The notes: generated from the sequence alone by a model not told the origin. A stretch of DNA of 25,000 nt from Sphaeroforma sirkka (GCA_001586965.3 LUCW03000082.1:1-25000); one strand, 5' to 3'. Positions 9,372 through 19,953 are shown, counted from the stretch's first letter. Program-made: numbers and translations.

Positions 9372-12300
9372 ATGGCGTCGATAGGAGACGATTGTCGATA
9401 CTACTTCTTCACAAAGTCATGTCCCAAGGTATGCACTATGCCTTACGGGTGTTGTAACTTCTACTGCTATACGTCCCTGATTTTGGGGTGTGGAGTGTGC
9501 TGTGAATGTATTGTTCTTTTGGTGTTTGGTGAGTGTGCTATGAATGAATTGTTCTTTTGGTGATGAGTGTGCTATGAATGTATTGTTCTTTTGGTGTGTG
9601 GTGAGTGTGCTGTGAATGTACTGTTCTTTTGGTGTGTGGTGAGTGTGCTGTGAATGTATTGTTTTTTAGTGTGTGGCGAGCGTGCTGTGAATGTATTGTT
9701 CTTTTGGTGTGTGGTGAGTGTGCTGTGAATGTATTGTTCTTTTGGTGTTTGGTGAGTGTGCTACGAATGGATTGTTCTTTTGGTGTGTGATGAGTGTGCT
9801 ATGAATGTATTGTTCTTTTGGTGTGTGGTGAGTGTGCTGTGAATGTATTGTTTTTTTTTTAGTGTGCATGAGTGTGCTTTTGTTACTGTATTGTGCTTTT
9901 GGTATAACTGTTTTGTCCCTGATTTTGGGGTGTGGAGTGTGCTGTGAATGTATTGTGCTTTTAGTGTGTGGTGAGTGTGCTGTGTGTGCCGTGTATGTAT
10001 TTTTTGTTTTTTTTTGGTCTGGTGAATATATTGTTCTTTTTGTGTGTGGTGAGTGTGCTACACGAATATTTTATTTTTTTTTGTGTGGTGAGTGTACTGT
10101 GAATGTATTGTACTTTTGGTGTTTGGTTAGTGTGCGGTGAACGTATTGTTCTTTTGGTGTGTGCTGAATGTGTTACTGATGGTTTCTTTTGGTGTATGGT
10201 GAGTGTGCTGTTGATGTATTGTTCTTTTGGTGTGTGCTGAGTGCACTTTAAATGTATTGTTCATTTGGTGTGTGCTGAATGTGTTGTTATTGTATTGTTC
10301 TTTTGGTGTGTGATGAGTGTGCTGAATGTGTTGTTATTGTATTGTTCTTTTGGTGTGTGATGAGTGTGCTGTGTTTTCGGGTTTAGTGAATGTGTTGTTA
10401 TTGTATTGTGCTTTTGGTGTGTGATGATATGTTTGTGTGCCGTTAATGTTTTTTTTTTGGTCTGGTGAATGTGTTGTTATGTATTTTTTCCTGGTGTGTG
10501 GTGAGTGTGCTGTGAATGTATTGTTTTTAGTTTGTGTGTGTGGCGAGTGTGCTTTTGTTACTGTATTGTGCGCTTGGGCATACTGTTATATGTCCCTGAT
10601 TTTTGGGGTGTGGATGTGCTGTGAATGTATTGTTTTTTTTAGTGTGCATGAGCGTGCTGTGAATGTATTGTGCTTTAGTGTGTGGTGAGTGTGCTGTGTG
10701 CCGTGAATGTATTTTTGTTTTTTTTGGTCTGGTGAATATATTGTTCTTTTTGGTGTGGGTGAGTGTGCTACGAATATTTTTTTTTTTTTTTGTGTGGTGA
10801 GAGCACTGTGAAATGTATTGTACTTTTGGTGTTTGGTTAGTGTGCGGTGAATGTATTGTCTCTTTGTGTGTGCTGAATGTGTTGCTGATGGATTTTTTTT
10901 TTGGTGTATGGTGATTGTGCTGTTCATGTATTGTTCTTTTGGTGTGTGCTGAGTTTACTCTAAATGTATCGTTCATTTGGTGTGCTGAATGTGTTGTTAT
11001 TGTATTGTTCTTTTGGTGTGCGGTGAGTGTGCTGTGAAGGTATTGTTTCTTTGATGTGTGCTGAGTGTGCTGTGCATGTCTTGTGCTTTTGCTTTGCGTA
11101 TTCTCATAGCAACCAGATTGCTTAATCTTTCAGGTCGTGCTATTTTTATTCTTAAATGTCTTCTCAAGTGCTTTCTCTGTTGTGCTGCGACGGTGCCGAT
11201 TGTTCTTCGGATGTCCGTTACACGTAGTCTGGCGTGGTAAAAATTATGTGCTTTTTTCTCCGCGGGCCATACGTTTTCAATGTGTTGCATGTTCGCCTTG
11301 GTTCAATTTTCCGGGGGCTTAGCCTTTAGATACTGGTAGAGTACACCCCGGCATTTATATACCAAAACAGTAAAACTCTATATACAGGGTTGACCGCAAT
11401 AGGTCAGTCGCATGATACGGTCCGTATCACAGCCGTGTGCTCGGTCGTTCGCATGTGTTGTGGGCATAAGGAGACTATATCTACATGCAGGCGATCAGTT
11501 ATAGTTATGCACGCGTAGTCTTAGTGTGCTTGCGAATGTTCAAATGCCCACGTGTGAAAACCACAGGCACACGGTATGTCTTCGCAGAGGGGAGTCTACG
11601 TCACACACAAGCCAGTCACACATCACACAACACTATACTATACTATACTATACTAAACTAAACTATAGCAAGACTAGTACATTTTCTCGCATGCGCGGTG
11701 TCTGTGTGCTCGCATCACTACTCACCTCGTTCCCATGACAACCGGCAGGGTAAGCACTGCCCCCAGCGGCACTGCGAGAAGGCCAAGTCATCGGAAGTGA
11801 TCTGTGAGCCCTGGCGCAAGGGCTACTGCTACAAAGACCAGTGCCCGCACCTACACCATATCCCAGAGGTAGAACCGGTCTCTTCCTTTGGATATCCTTA
11901 TTCGCCCTGCTTGTTTGTTTGTTTGTTTCAGTGTTATGCGTGTCGCGCTTACGTTCACCTACATAGCACCTGAAGTCACAATTAACGAGCATGTGCACCT
12001 GCGTGTTGTTTGTTGTATACTCTGTGGTTGTGTATACGTGAAGGTGATCTATTTTCCTATTGATATAGAATTTGTGTACCTTCGTCTAGGAGTTTATGTA
12101 TCACACGTGTTGCCTCATGGCGGTAGGATAAAAGATTAGAAACTGTGTATTGGTGTGTCCATGGTTAGCTGCGAAGAACGTGTACGGTAAGGACAAAACG
12201 TTACATTGTTCTTTCAAGGCTTCACAGGTCGACACTTGTAGTGCTGTGTCTACACAAAATCTTCCATTGACGACGAATGAGTTGCTATATATGTCAAATA

Positions 12301-14351
12301 TGTGTTATATTGTTTCAAAACATATAGTGCCATTTTTTACATCTATATATATATATATATAGTATGCACACTTAAAATTACATACTATAAGTGCAATATC
12401 ACGATCATGTATACAAAATGAATTAACTCGTGTATACTCATACACTGAACAGTACGATGGCACGTTCTGCTACTGGGAAACGACCGCCGACGGATGCGAT
12501 GCCCCGCAATGCCGTTTTCGCCACCGCGACCGAAAGAAATGGCGCCAAGCGGTTAAGGACAAGGCCGCGCAGCGCAGCAAACTGGCGCCACCTCTTGTTC
12601 ACAAGACCTACTCCATCCGTCCCGGAAACGGCCCGGAATACATGTCAGTAGGTAGACGGGAGGAATACACGCACCCGCCCATGGGTGGGTTTGCCAGAGG
12701 TGGGCCTGGGGCTATAGGGCGCGAGAGAGACCCCTACGCATCGTTTGACGAGTCTTATCATGATGGCTATCTCATTGGCCCTAGCCAAGGGGTGCGTTTA
12801 CCCCCATCCGCATTCACGCGCGACAGAGAGGCCAGAGAGCGCGACGGCGTAGGTATGGGTATGCGGGAACGCGGCCCGTTGCGCGACGACGACAGAGAAC
12901 GCTCCATGGGACGCGGAGACGAGCGCCGCGGGCTGCGCGGCGCGGACAGAGAGCGCGAGAGGCTTCACAGGGGCGGTCGCCGAGACGAGCGCGAGCTCAG
13001 TCGAGAAGGGCCGCCGAGTGAGCGCATGCGAATGAGCGATAGGGAACGCGACATGCCGCCGACAGCACGCGACCGCATGCGCGACAGAGACGCACGCTTC
13101 GTGGCAGAGGACAGGCGCGCCATGTCATCACTGCCTGTGCGCGTAGCGCACAGAGGCCAGCAGCGCATGTCGGTGCATGAGCGATTGGGCCCACCAGTGT
13201 CCCGGAATGGACCGGAGTTTCAAAGCGGGATGATGGGGGGCATCTCTCCCCACGCGCCGCCACAGCGTATGGAGAGCTACGACGACTCGCTGCGGAGCTA
13301 CGAACAGCGTAGAGACGACTACGACGACGTGGAATTCCGGGACGAACCGGGACAGATGTCACGGTCGGGCGTATCGCGTGTGCACATCAACCCGAATTTC
13401 GGAGGTCCTCGCCCCCCACCGGGGGGCCCAGGCATGCACCCACGCACACACCCGCCAGCCTACGCCGATGATGTGTACGATATGGACAGAGACGACGGCG
13501 ACTGGGACCACAACAGCTACTACGAACACGAACGGCCACCCCGCGGGTCTATACACAGAGACAGAGAGAGAGGGGGGGGGTTTGGTGGGCGTATACGAGG
13601 GCCACGGGCACACGCACCCCATCCCACCGCACCCCTCAGCCCACCGCACGCGCGGGGCATGAACGGTCCACGCGGCAGAGGACCTGCGCCAATGAGAGGG
13701 CGAGGCGGAGGGTTTATGGGGCCACAGAGACCCCTGCCTATGGGGCCCATGGGGGGTCTGGCAAGGCCGTCTTTGCTGCCGCTGCCACCGCCGGAGCATC
13801 GCGTGGGCGGGCCTATTAATGGGTATGTGAAACCGGGGAGGGGTGCGAGAGCCAAGCCAGGTAGGGGAGGCAAAATGGGGGGCAAAGGCAACAAGGCAAA
13901 ACCTGTGCAGAAGGGCGTCAAGCGCAAACTAGGAGACGCAGTCGCCACTCAGAAGGTCACGAATAAGAGAGTGGCCAAGGGAAATGGACAGGCCGACAAG
14001 CAGACGACTGAGGGGGACCAACCGGAGGACACTGCACACGCAAACGACCCCACACACACCCATGCGCACGAGCACATGGCAGACGACACCCGCGATGCGG
14101 CGGAGACGGAGCGACGCGAAGGCGAAGGCGAAGGGCTGGCGATGCGCAGTCGAACGAAAACAACGGGCACAATCGGACCAAAGGGAAACGACTCAGACGA
14201 CATGGACGACAGCGACGACGACATGGGCGACGACAGCAACAGGGGCGCGCGCTCGTTCAGGAATATCAATCGCAAGAGAGTCAAGACCACGCCGTCACCC
14301 ACACCAGACGCCTATGCCACGGAGGTGGCGGGGGAGGAGGAGATCGAATGA
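9372..14351 (+). CDS. ZC3H11A-like triple CCCH zinc-finger protein, three exons
   Basis: Exons 9372-9428, 11749-11868 and 12453-14351 (all phase 0) join to 691 residues. Donors are AAG|GTATGC and GAG|GTAGAA; acceptors are CGGCAG and GAACAG. Three CCCH fingers lie in residues 8-83: C8-C17-C23-H27, C38-C46-C51-H55, C65-C74-C79-H83. Spacing and neighbouring words (CRYYFFTKSC, CPQRHCE, FCYWET) match the N-terminus of animal ZC3H11A, an RNA-binding nuclear protein associated with TREX-dependent mRNA export; function here is inferred from that. Intron 1 splits finger 1; intron 2 separates fingers 2 and 3. The rest is disordered: an RD/RE-rich tract (about 185-290), RGG-like Gly/Arg/Pro (about 435-530), a basic possible nuclear signal (KRKLGD) and an acidic DSDD tail. 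The ATG context is strong (A at -3, G at +4). Exon 3 is much more GC-rich than its flanks. The 3' half shows no similarity I can place. Confidence 0.9.
9475..11085 (+). repeat. Intron-1 minisatellite, about 38-bp unit, GTGAGT-bearing
   Basis: A degenerate tandem array fills most of the 2320-base first intron of the zinc-finger gene. The unit is about 38 bases: GGTGAGTGTGCTGTGAATG, then TATTGTTCTTTTGGTGTG. At least a dozen units keep an exact GTGAGT. There is higher-order structure: blocks starting with TGTCCCTGATTTT recur near 9474, 9914 and 10591, and the roughly 400 bases after the second (9914-10300) match those after the third (10591-11010) element by element. The strand is GT-rich throughout (few A or C). 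Open frames on both strands here are by-products of the repeat. Confidence 0.95.
11627..11748 (+). promoter_or_regulatory. 3' splice region of intron 1 with (ACTAT)n repeat
   Basis: A pentanucleotide run (ACTAT)n at about 11627-11665 decays into ACTAAACTAAAC, which resembles the branch-point consensus TACTAAC several times over. The acceptor CAACCGGCAG ends at 11748, 85-110 bases downstream. The distance is long for a branch point, so the pentamer may simply be a microsatellite. Confidence 0.4.
11869..12452 (+). other. Intron 2 of the zinc-finger gene
   Basis: A 584-base intron, phase 0, from GTAGAA to GAACAG. It contains (GTTT)4 followed by CAG at 11909-11929, a second good-looking acceptor only 60 bases after the donor, and a (TA)n tract at 12342-12361. 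TTAAC at 12422-12426 is a plausible branch point about 27 bases before the real acceptor. Using the early acceptor would lead to a stop after 13 codons and would lose finger 3. Confidence 0.75.
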
Positions 14352-14477
14352 GGCTATAGTAAATTAGACTAAATAAATATATGTGTGGAGTGGAGGAGAC
14401 TATTGGGACATTGAATGAGGCTATAGTAAATTAGACTAAATAAATGTGTGTGGAGTGGTGGAGACTATTTGGACATC
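14346..14477 (+). repeat. Tandem duplication of stop codon and 3' UTR of the zinc-finger gene
   Basis: Copies are 14346-14412 (67 bases) and 14413-about 14477, with a two-base deletion and a few substitutions. Each starts with GAATGAGGCTATAG, so the unit begins at the last codon plus TGA stop and includes a poly(A) signal. Confidence 0.95.
14372..14444 (+). terminator. Two poly(A) signals, AATAAA
   Basis: AATAAA occurs at 14372-14377 and again at 14439-14444, 21 and 88 bases after the stop. The second is a product of the 3' UTR duplication. Both are followed by GT-rich sequence (GTGTGGAGTGG), which fits the downstream element of a cleavage site. Confidence 0.7.
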
Positions 14478-14604
14478 TGGAGGAAGTGCTTTAAACTAGC
14501 CATATATGGGTATTGAGCGGTTTGGACTATGATTGAAGTAGATAACTGTGTAGAGTGGCTTTAGGTAATGATCGTATATTGAGTCGGTTACAAAGGTTAT
14601 CTGA

Positions 14605-15985
14605 ACGAGCGGCTGTGTATGTAAAAATTATATCTTTACTAAGTGGCTGTGTATGAACTATTTAATTTACTATGTGGCTGTATATATACTATTTATGTAT
14701 CTTTATTAAGTGGCTGTATATATACTATTTATTTATCTTTACTAAGTTCTTTACTAAGTGGCTGTATATATACTATTTATATATCTTTATTAAGTGGCTA
14801 TATATATACCATTTATATATCTTTACTTAGTGGCTGTACATATACTATTTATATATCTTTATTAAGTGGCTGTATATATACTAACTATATATCTTTATTA
14901 AGTAGCTGTATATATACTATTTATATATCTTGATCAAGTGGCTGTATATATGCTCTTTATATATCTTTATTAAGCGGCTGTATATATACCATTTATATAC
15001 CATGATTGAGTGGCTGTATATATACTATTTAATATATCTTTATTAAGTGGCTGTATATATACTATTTATATATCTTGTTTAAGTGGCTGTACATACACTA
15101 TTTATATAAATTGATTAAGTGGCTGTATATATACTATATTTATATATTTTGATTAAGTGGCTGTATATATACTATTTATATATCTCTATTGAGTGGTTTT
15201 ATATATACTATTCATATATATTGATTAAGTGGCTGTATATATACTATTCATATATCTTGATTGTGTGGCTGTACATATACTATTCATATATATTAATTAA
15301 GTGGCTGTATTTATATTATTTATATACATCTATTGCGTGGCTATATATATACTATTCATATATATTGATTAAGTGGCTGTATATATACTATTTTTATGTC
15401 CTTATTGAGTGGCTGTATATATACTTTTTATATATTTTGATTAAGTGGCTGTATATATACTATTTATATATCTTTATTGAGTGGCTGTATATATACTATT
15501 CATATATATTGATTAAAATTATTTTATATATATATACTATTTTATATATCGCTATTGCGTGGCTGTTCATATACTATTCATATACATTGATTAAGTGGCT
15601 GTATATATACTATTTTTATATCTTTATTAAGTGGCTGTATATATACTATTTATATATCTTGAATAAGTGGCTGTATATATACTATATATATATATGATTA
15701 TTGAGTGGCTGTATATATACTATATATATATATATATAATTATTGAGTGGCTGTATATATTCTTTTTATATATCTTGATTGAGTGGCTGTATATATACTA
15801 TTTATATTTCTTAATTGAGTGGCTGTATTTATACTATTTATATATCTTTATCAAGCGGCTGTATATATACTATTGATATATCTTTATTGCTGTATGTATA
15901 CTATTCATATATCATTATTGGGTGGCTGTATATATAATGTTTACATATCTTTATTGAGCGGCCGCATATATACTATTTATATATC
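14605..15985 (+). repeat. 36-bp minisatellite, about 37 units
   Basis: The unit is AAGTGGCTGTATATATAC followed by TATTTATATATCTTTATT, 36 bases. The first units (14609-14690) are degenerate (CTGTGTATG instead of CTGTATATA). Because 36 is a multiple of three, long open frames such as 15119-15697 arise that encode only a Tyr/Ile/Leu repeat with no coding character. Unit ends vary (TTTATTAAG, TTGATTAAG, TTATTGAG); between about 15113 and 15600 GATTAAG and ATTGAG ends alternate. The array starts about 130 bases after the 3' UTR of the zinc-finger gene. Confidence 0.96.
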
Positions 15986-15993
15986 ATTAAAAC

Positions 15994-16179
15994 TTATGAA
16001 AGTATGTACGACCCATAACCATCGTGTTCAAAACGTGCAGCAAGCTCACGTTTAATGCTACGGGCAAAACATAGAAGGTGCTCGATATATGCATGGCACA
16101 TACACAAAGCCTTCTGAACATGGGACAGTGAAGTGTTGCTTAAGTCATTTAACAGCTGATGGTGTTTAGAGAAAGCCAA
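15994..16179 (-). CDS. Small open frame of protein-like composition, unrecognised
   Basis: Sixty-one codons on the minus strand with balanced composition (for example LLCFARSIKRELAARFEHDG), in contrast to the repeat-derived frames around it. No family is recognised, no splice partners are evident, and the Met context is ordinary. It lies between the end of the 36-bp array and another repeat cluster. It could be an exon of an unseen gene or chance. Confidence 0.15.
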   Translation of the reverse strand: MAFSKHHQLLNDLSNTSLSHVQKALCMCHAYIEHLLCFARSIKRELAARFEHDGYGSYILS

Positions 16180-16184
16180 TTGTT

Positions 16185-16346
16185 TTTTGGGTCAGATGTA
16201 GTCCACTTTATCGCAAGGTTTTTTTTTAAATCAGATGTAGTCCACTTTATTGATGTAGTCCACTTTATTTCACGGTGTTTTTAAGGTCAGCTGTAGTCCA
16301 CGGTATTGCAAGGTGCTTTTAAGGCCAGATGTAGTCCACATTATTA
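16185..16346 (+). repeat. Degenerate 18-40-bp tandem repeat around TGTAGTCCAC
   Basis: TGTAGTCCAC recurs five times (starting near 16197, 16236, 16254, 16291 and 16330), each followed by a T/A-rich tail such as TTTATTGCAAGGTG and preceded by GGTCAGA or ATCAGA. The spacing is irregular (about 18 to 40 bases). Confidence 0.85.
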
Positions 16347-16785
16347 CCCAGTGGTTCGTCAGATCAGTCACTGTTAGATTAGGACATCCAAACGCTAATG
16401 CGCCCATAAGCCCTTTGACCTTCTGGTTCACTACGACCTTTCACCGCCAGCCTATGATTTCGCATTAAATGTTCGGTATTTCAATTGTCATTGTCATTCC
16501 CTCAGTGTCTCTATGGGACATAATTCTTCACATCCAAGCATGCCCTGCGGCAGTGATACTTACAGTCGCATTAGATTTTTGACCATGGCAGGTACCATTT
16601 GTAGACTTCTCACCCGTGCTTGCTCACCGAGGACCGATCAACTGCAGAAGTACTGGGTGTTCTCACTAACACGTGTTACAAAATGTGTATGTTACCGGCA
16701 CGGATCAACTAATAGTCTCTGACAGATCGCCACGCGGATGACTTCCAGTGATATGTACTAACTGACCAATAGGCCTATAAAATAT
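16347..16785. other. No gene recognised
   Basis: Moderate-complexity sequence. One open frame at 16513-16722 (plus) has no family resemblance. No RNA gene, splice pattern or repeat is recognised. Confidence 0.4.
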
Positions 16786-16917
16786 CTATATAATATATAT
16801 ATATACATACACATATACATATACTTACATATACATATACTTATACTTATACATATACATATATATATATGTTATGTGTATGTATATGTATACATATATA
16901 TATATATACATATTCAT

Positions 16918-16985
<68 letters not shown>

Positions 16986-17010
16986 GTATGTGTATGTGTG
17001 TGAGTGTGTA
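16786..17010. repeat. Compound microsatellite with palindromic (CA)-(TA)-(TG) core
   Basis: TACATA-type hexamers (16803-16870), then (CA)n (16917-16931), an uninterrupted (TA)n run of about 50 bases (16932-16981), then TATG/GTGT sequence to about 17010. The CA-TA-TG order makes the core close to a perfect inverted repeat. Confidence 0.95.
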
Positions 17011-17317
17011 TGTCTTATCTGCGTGTTCAAGGCGAGGCACTTCGGTAGGAGACTTTTACCACCCGTCACTGATCCATTACGTCTTGCTTTAGTGTCTGTC
17101 CGCTGCCCTCCACTGCGATGTTTGTTATACATATGCGGGATCTTTGCTGACGAGGGAACTATCTGTCCTGCCATGTACATATAACATCTATGACCGTGCA
17201 TAGAGGGCTTGTGCACGTGCATACAGTGCACATAACAGTACTACATGCGGATAAGAGTAGTATGTCGAAGCGAGTTTCATTGTACTGTTGTAATTGGCTA
17301 GCGCCATCTCAATTGAC

Positions 17318-17446
17318 AAGTAGATTTGTGTGTTGTGTTAAGTAGATATATGTTGTATTAAGTACACATGCGTGTTATATTAAGTAGACGTGTGTTGTAT
17401 TAAGTACACATGCGTATTGTCTTAAATAGACTTGTGTGGGGTCTTA
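17318..17446 (+). repeat. About 21-bp tandem repeat with two alternating unit types
   Basis: Six units begin with AAGTA or AAATA: AAGTAGATTTGTGTGTTG, AAGTAGATATATGTTG, AAGTACACATGCGTG, AAGTAGACGTGTGTTG, AAGTACACATGCGTATT and AAATAGACTTGTGTG. In the last four, TAGA and TACACATGCG types alternate, giving a dimer of about 42 bases. Confidence 0.85.
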
Positions 17447-17865
17447 AGCTCTTAAGCGTCTCACGCGGCATTGTGCAAGCATGCCCCATGCCAATGCCAT
17501 ACTTCGCTTCGCCGTCTCTCAGACACGAGTCTCGAGGTGCACGCACAGCAAGCATTTTGCCTGGGCCACATGTGTTCAACAACATCACCAGCACCATACA
17601 CATCACCCGAGTGCCACTCATATACTCATTCTACCACTCACTCATTCTCCCATTCGTACTGCTGTGTATGCTTATGAACATGTTGTGCACATCCCTTCTG
17701 TTGGTGGTGTAGTGATACGCCCATGTTGTGGTGATGTGAGGTATGCTGCCCTATCAGACCGTTTCTCCAGGCAGGTGTAACTCAGTACTTCTCTCAGGCG
17801 ACTCGACGATAGTCCTCCACCACAGCATCATACGCCTGCTTCTATGCCAGTCTTATTTGCCGCAT
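17447..17865. other. No gene recognised; 3' flank of the PRA1-like gene
   Basis: Open frames here on the plus strand (for example 17481-17780) have no recognisable family. Messenger RNA from the minus-strand PRA1-like gene may end in this stretch, but I see no AATAAA on that strand. Confidence 0.4.
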
Positions 17866-18199
17866 TGTCGTATTTGTCGTACTTTAGTCTTGTGTGTCAT
17901 AAGTCGTTGCCCTATTGATTGCCCCCCATTCACTCCTTCTTGACCTTGTCGGTCTTCTTCATGCCCAGCACACTCCTGACACTGTTGCCCACACTGCTGA
18001 CGGGCCGTGTGTACGTGGCTGTCTTGGTGAACTGTCGTAATTGTCGCACTCTAGTCTTGTGTGTCATAAGTCGTTGCCCCATTGTTTACCCACCATTCAC
18101 TCCTTCTTGGCCTTGTCGGTCTTCTTCATGCCCAGCGCACTCCTGACACTGTTGCCCACACTGCTGACGGGCCGTGTGTACGTGGCTGTCTTGGTGAAC
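17866..18199. repeat. 167-bp tandem duplication of the 3' end of the PRA1-like gene
   Basis: Copies are 17866-18032 and 18033-18199, offset 167 bases. The right copy holds the last 33 codons, the TGA (18097-18099) and about 64 bases of 3' flank. The left copy repeats all of this as 3' UTR or downstream sequence. Read in the same frame, its pseudo-C-terminus differs by two Ala-to-Val changes (for example VRSVLGMKK against VRSALGMKK) and it keeps the TGA. Because 167 is not a multiple of three, it is not a simple read-through extension. Confidence 0.95.
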
Positions 18200-19895
18200 C
18201 TCTTCGCACTGTTGGTCCTGCCGAGGGTGGCGCTGGGGTTGTCCTTGTGTGATATCTTACTACTGCCACTGACATCACTGTCTGTTGCTGCTCGTGTACG
18301 CTGCTCCACAGGCACAGCTATGCGGGGAGATGGCGGCTGCTTATACGCAGCGCTGCGTGCCTGTCCGTTGCCTGCCACATCCACGTACGCCGGGGGTTGT
18401 GGCCGGGTAGAATAAGGTCCAGAGGCGTCCAAATACTTGTACACCCGGTCCATCATATTGGACATCATGCCCTCGGACTCGGACACCAGGTCTTCCACGG
18501 GATTGGTCTCCGCAGTCCCCCACAGATCATTCCAGAACGACGCCACTTTGGCGTGCACGGGCCGTTTGTGAAAGGTCGCGTGCAGCAACGCCAGCACCAG
18601 TGACAGCAGAATGGCCTTGAAGAAGGTCTCACCGCCAAAGACCAGCAGCAGGAACAGAGTCACCACAACCAGCAACAGCCCCGCCTAATCACAAGGGATG
18701 GGAACATGAGAACGACCGGGTGTGCGTGATAGGCAGCGTGAGCTTGGTGTCATGTACGATGGTGTGTGACACAGGCACGTGTGGTAGTACAGTACTTCCG
18801 TCACTGCAGACACAAACATAGGCTACCGCAGATGCTCTCTGAAACCACATACGTCCAAGACAGCCTGCGCTTACAAACGTACTACATAGAAACTACTGGA
18901 GCCACGCATGCGAACGGAAGCATTGGGCGTGCGAGATGTCACCAGAGCACACCTACACGCATAACAAAAACACCTACACGCATAACAGCAAACACACCTA
19001 CACGCATAACAAAAAACACACCTACACGCATAACAACAAACACACCTACACACATGGCAACAAACACACCTACACACATAACACCAAACACACCTGCGGT
19101 CGGTCTAGGTGAAGCTCGCCTATACATATCTCTGGCTGAGACTTGATCCGTTGCAAGGCGAAGAAAAACAACGCGTAGATCACATAGAAAATGGGGCTCG
19201 ATAGCGCGGCAATGACTATGATGGAGAGCCCTATGTATGTGTAGTTGCCACGGTAGTAACCCAGATTCATGTCTGACCGCTCCAGCCAATGGTCATCTGA
19301 AAGGGTGTTACAGTGTGTACAGTGGTAAGAGAAGGTCGTTTAAAAAGATGGTCTCAGTTATTTTGTTATTTTGATACGTATACACCGACTTCCGGAGATA
19401 TACAACTATACAAGAGTGCCGATATCGATAGGATCGCTGTATAGGGTTTAGGGTTTTTGGGGGGGTTTATGCTAAAACTCATGCGGATAATGATATGCGA
19501 CGGTGAAGAGTAAACATTTCATCTCACGAGCAAACACGGCAACAGTGGAACAAACCTAGATGTCATAGAGATACAATGCCAAAAGAAATGAATGGCTATC
19601 AAATATGCATGACACGGAAACAATATAACTAATCTAAAGGGATATAGCACAAGTGCATATACATACATACTCATAAAACACATACATGTATGTAGATAGA
19701 TAGATACATAAATACATGCATCCATATACCCTACATCAATACAACATTTATACATCCGAGCATATATACGTACATACATACATACACTCATACATACATG
19801 AATGCATGCATACATACATGATTACACGCATGCATACATTTATGCATACATACACACATATATATATGTATATACAGAGAGATGTACATATCAAA

Positions 19896-19953
<58 letters not shown>

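Noticed and set aside
10527..10976. 149-codon His/Thr/Lys-rich open frame on the minus strand
   Set aside because: It is the antisense reading of the intron minisatellite; overlapping frames on both strands are open for the same reason.
11930..11973. Alternative exon after (GTTT)4CAG, 60 bases behind the exon-2 donor
   Set aside because: It would give 13 residues and a stop, and would lose the third zinc finger, whose match at 12453 is strong. Kept only as a possible unproductive splice.
13359..13948. Long antisense open frames within exon 3 of the zinc-finger gene
   Set aside because: They mirror the Arg/Gly/Pro-rich, GC-rich sense frame, and their Pro/Arg/Ser composition is what such shadows give.
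15119..15697. 192-codon open frame, Tyr/Ile/Leu-rich, membrane-like
   Set aside because: It lies wholly in the 36-bp tandem array; the unit length is a multiple of three, so an open frame is automatic. No coding signal beyond that.
19085..19150. Earlier end of exon 2 of the PRA1-like gene at a GT within ATATGTATAGG
   Set aside because: That donor leaves phase 1, which does not join in frame to the phase-0 acceptor at 18685; the CAG|GTGTGT donor does, and gives the expected loop length between the two hydrophobic hairpins.
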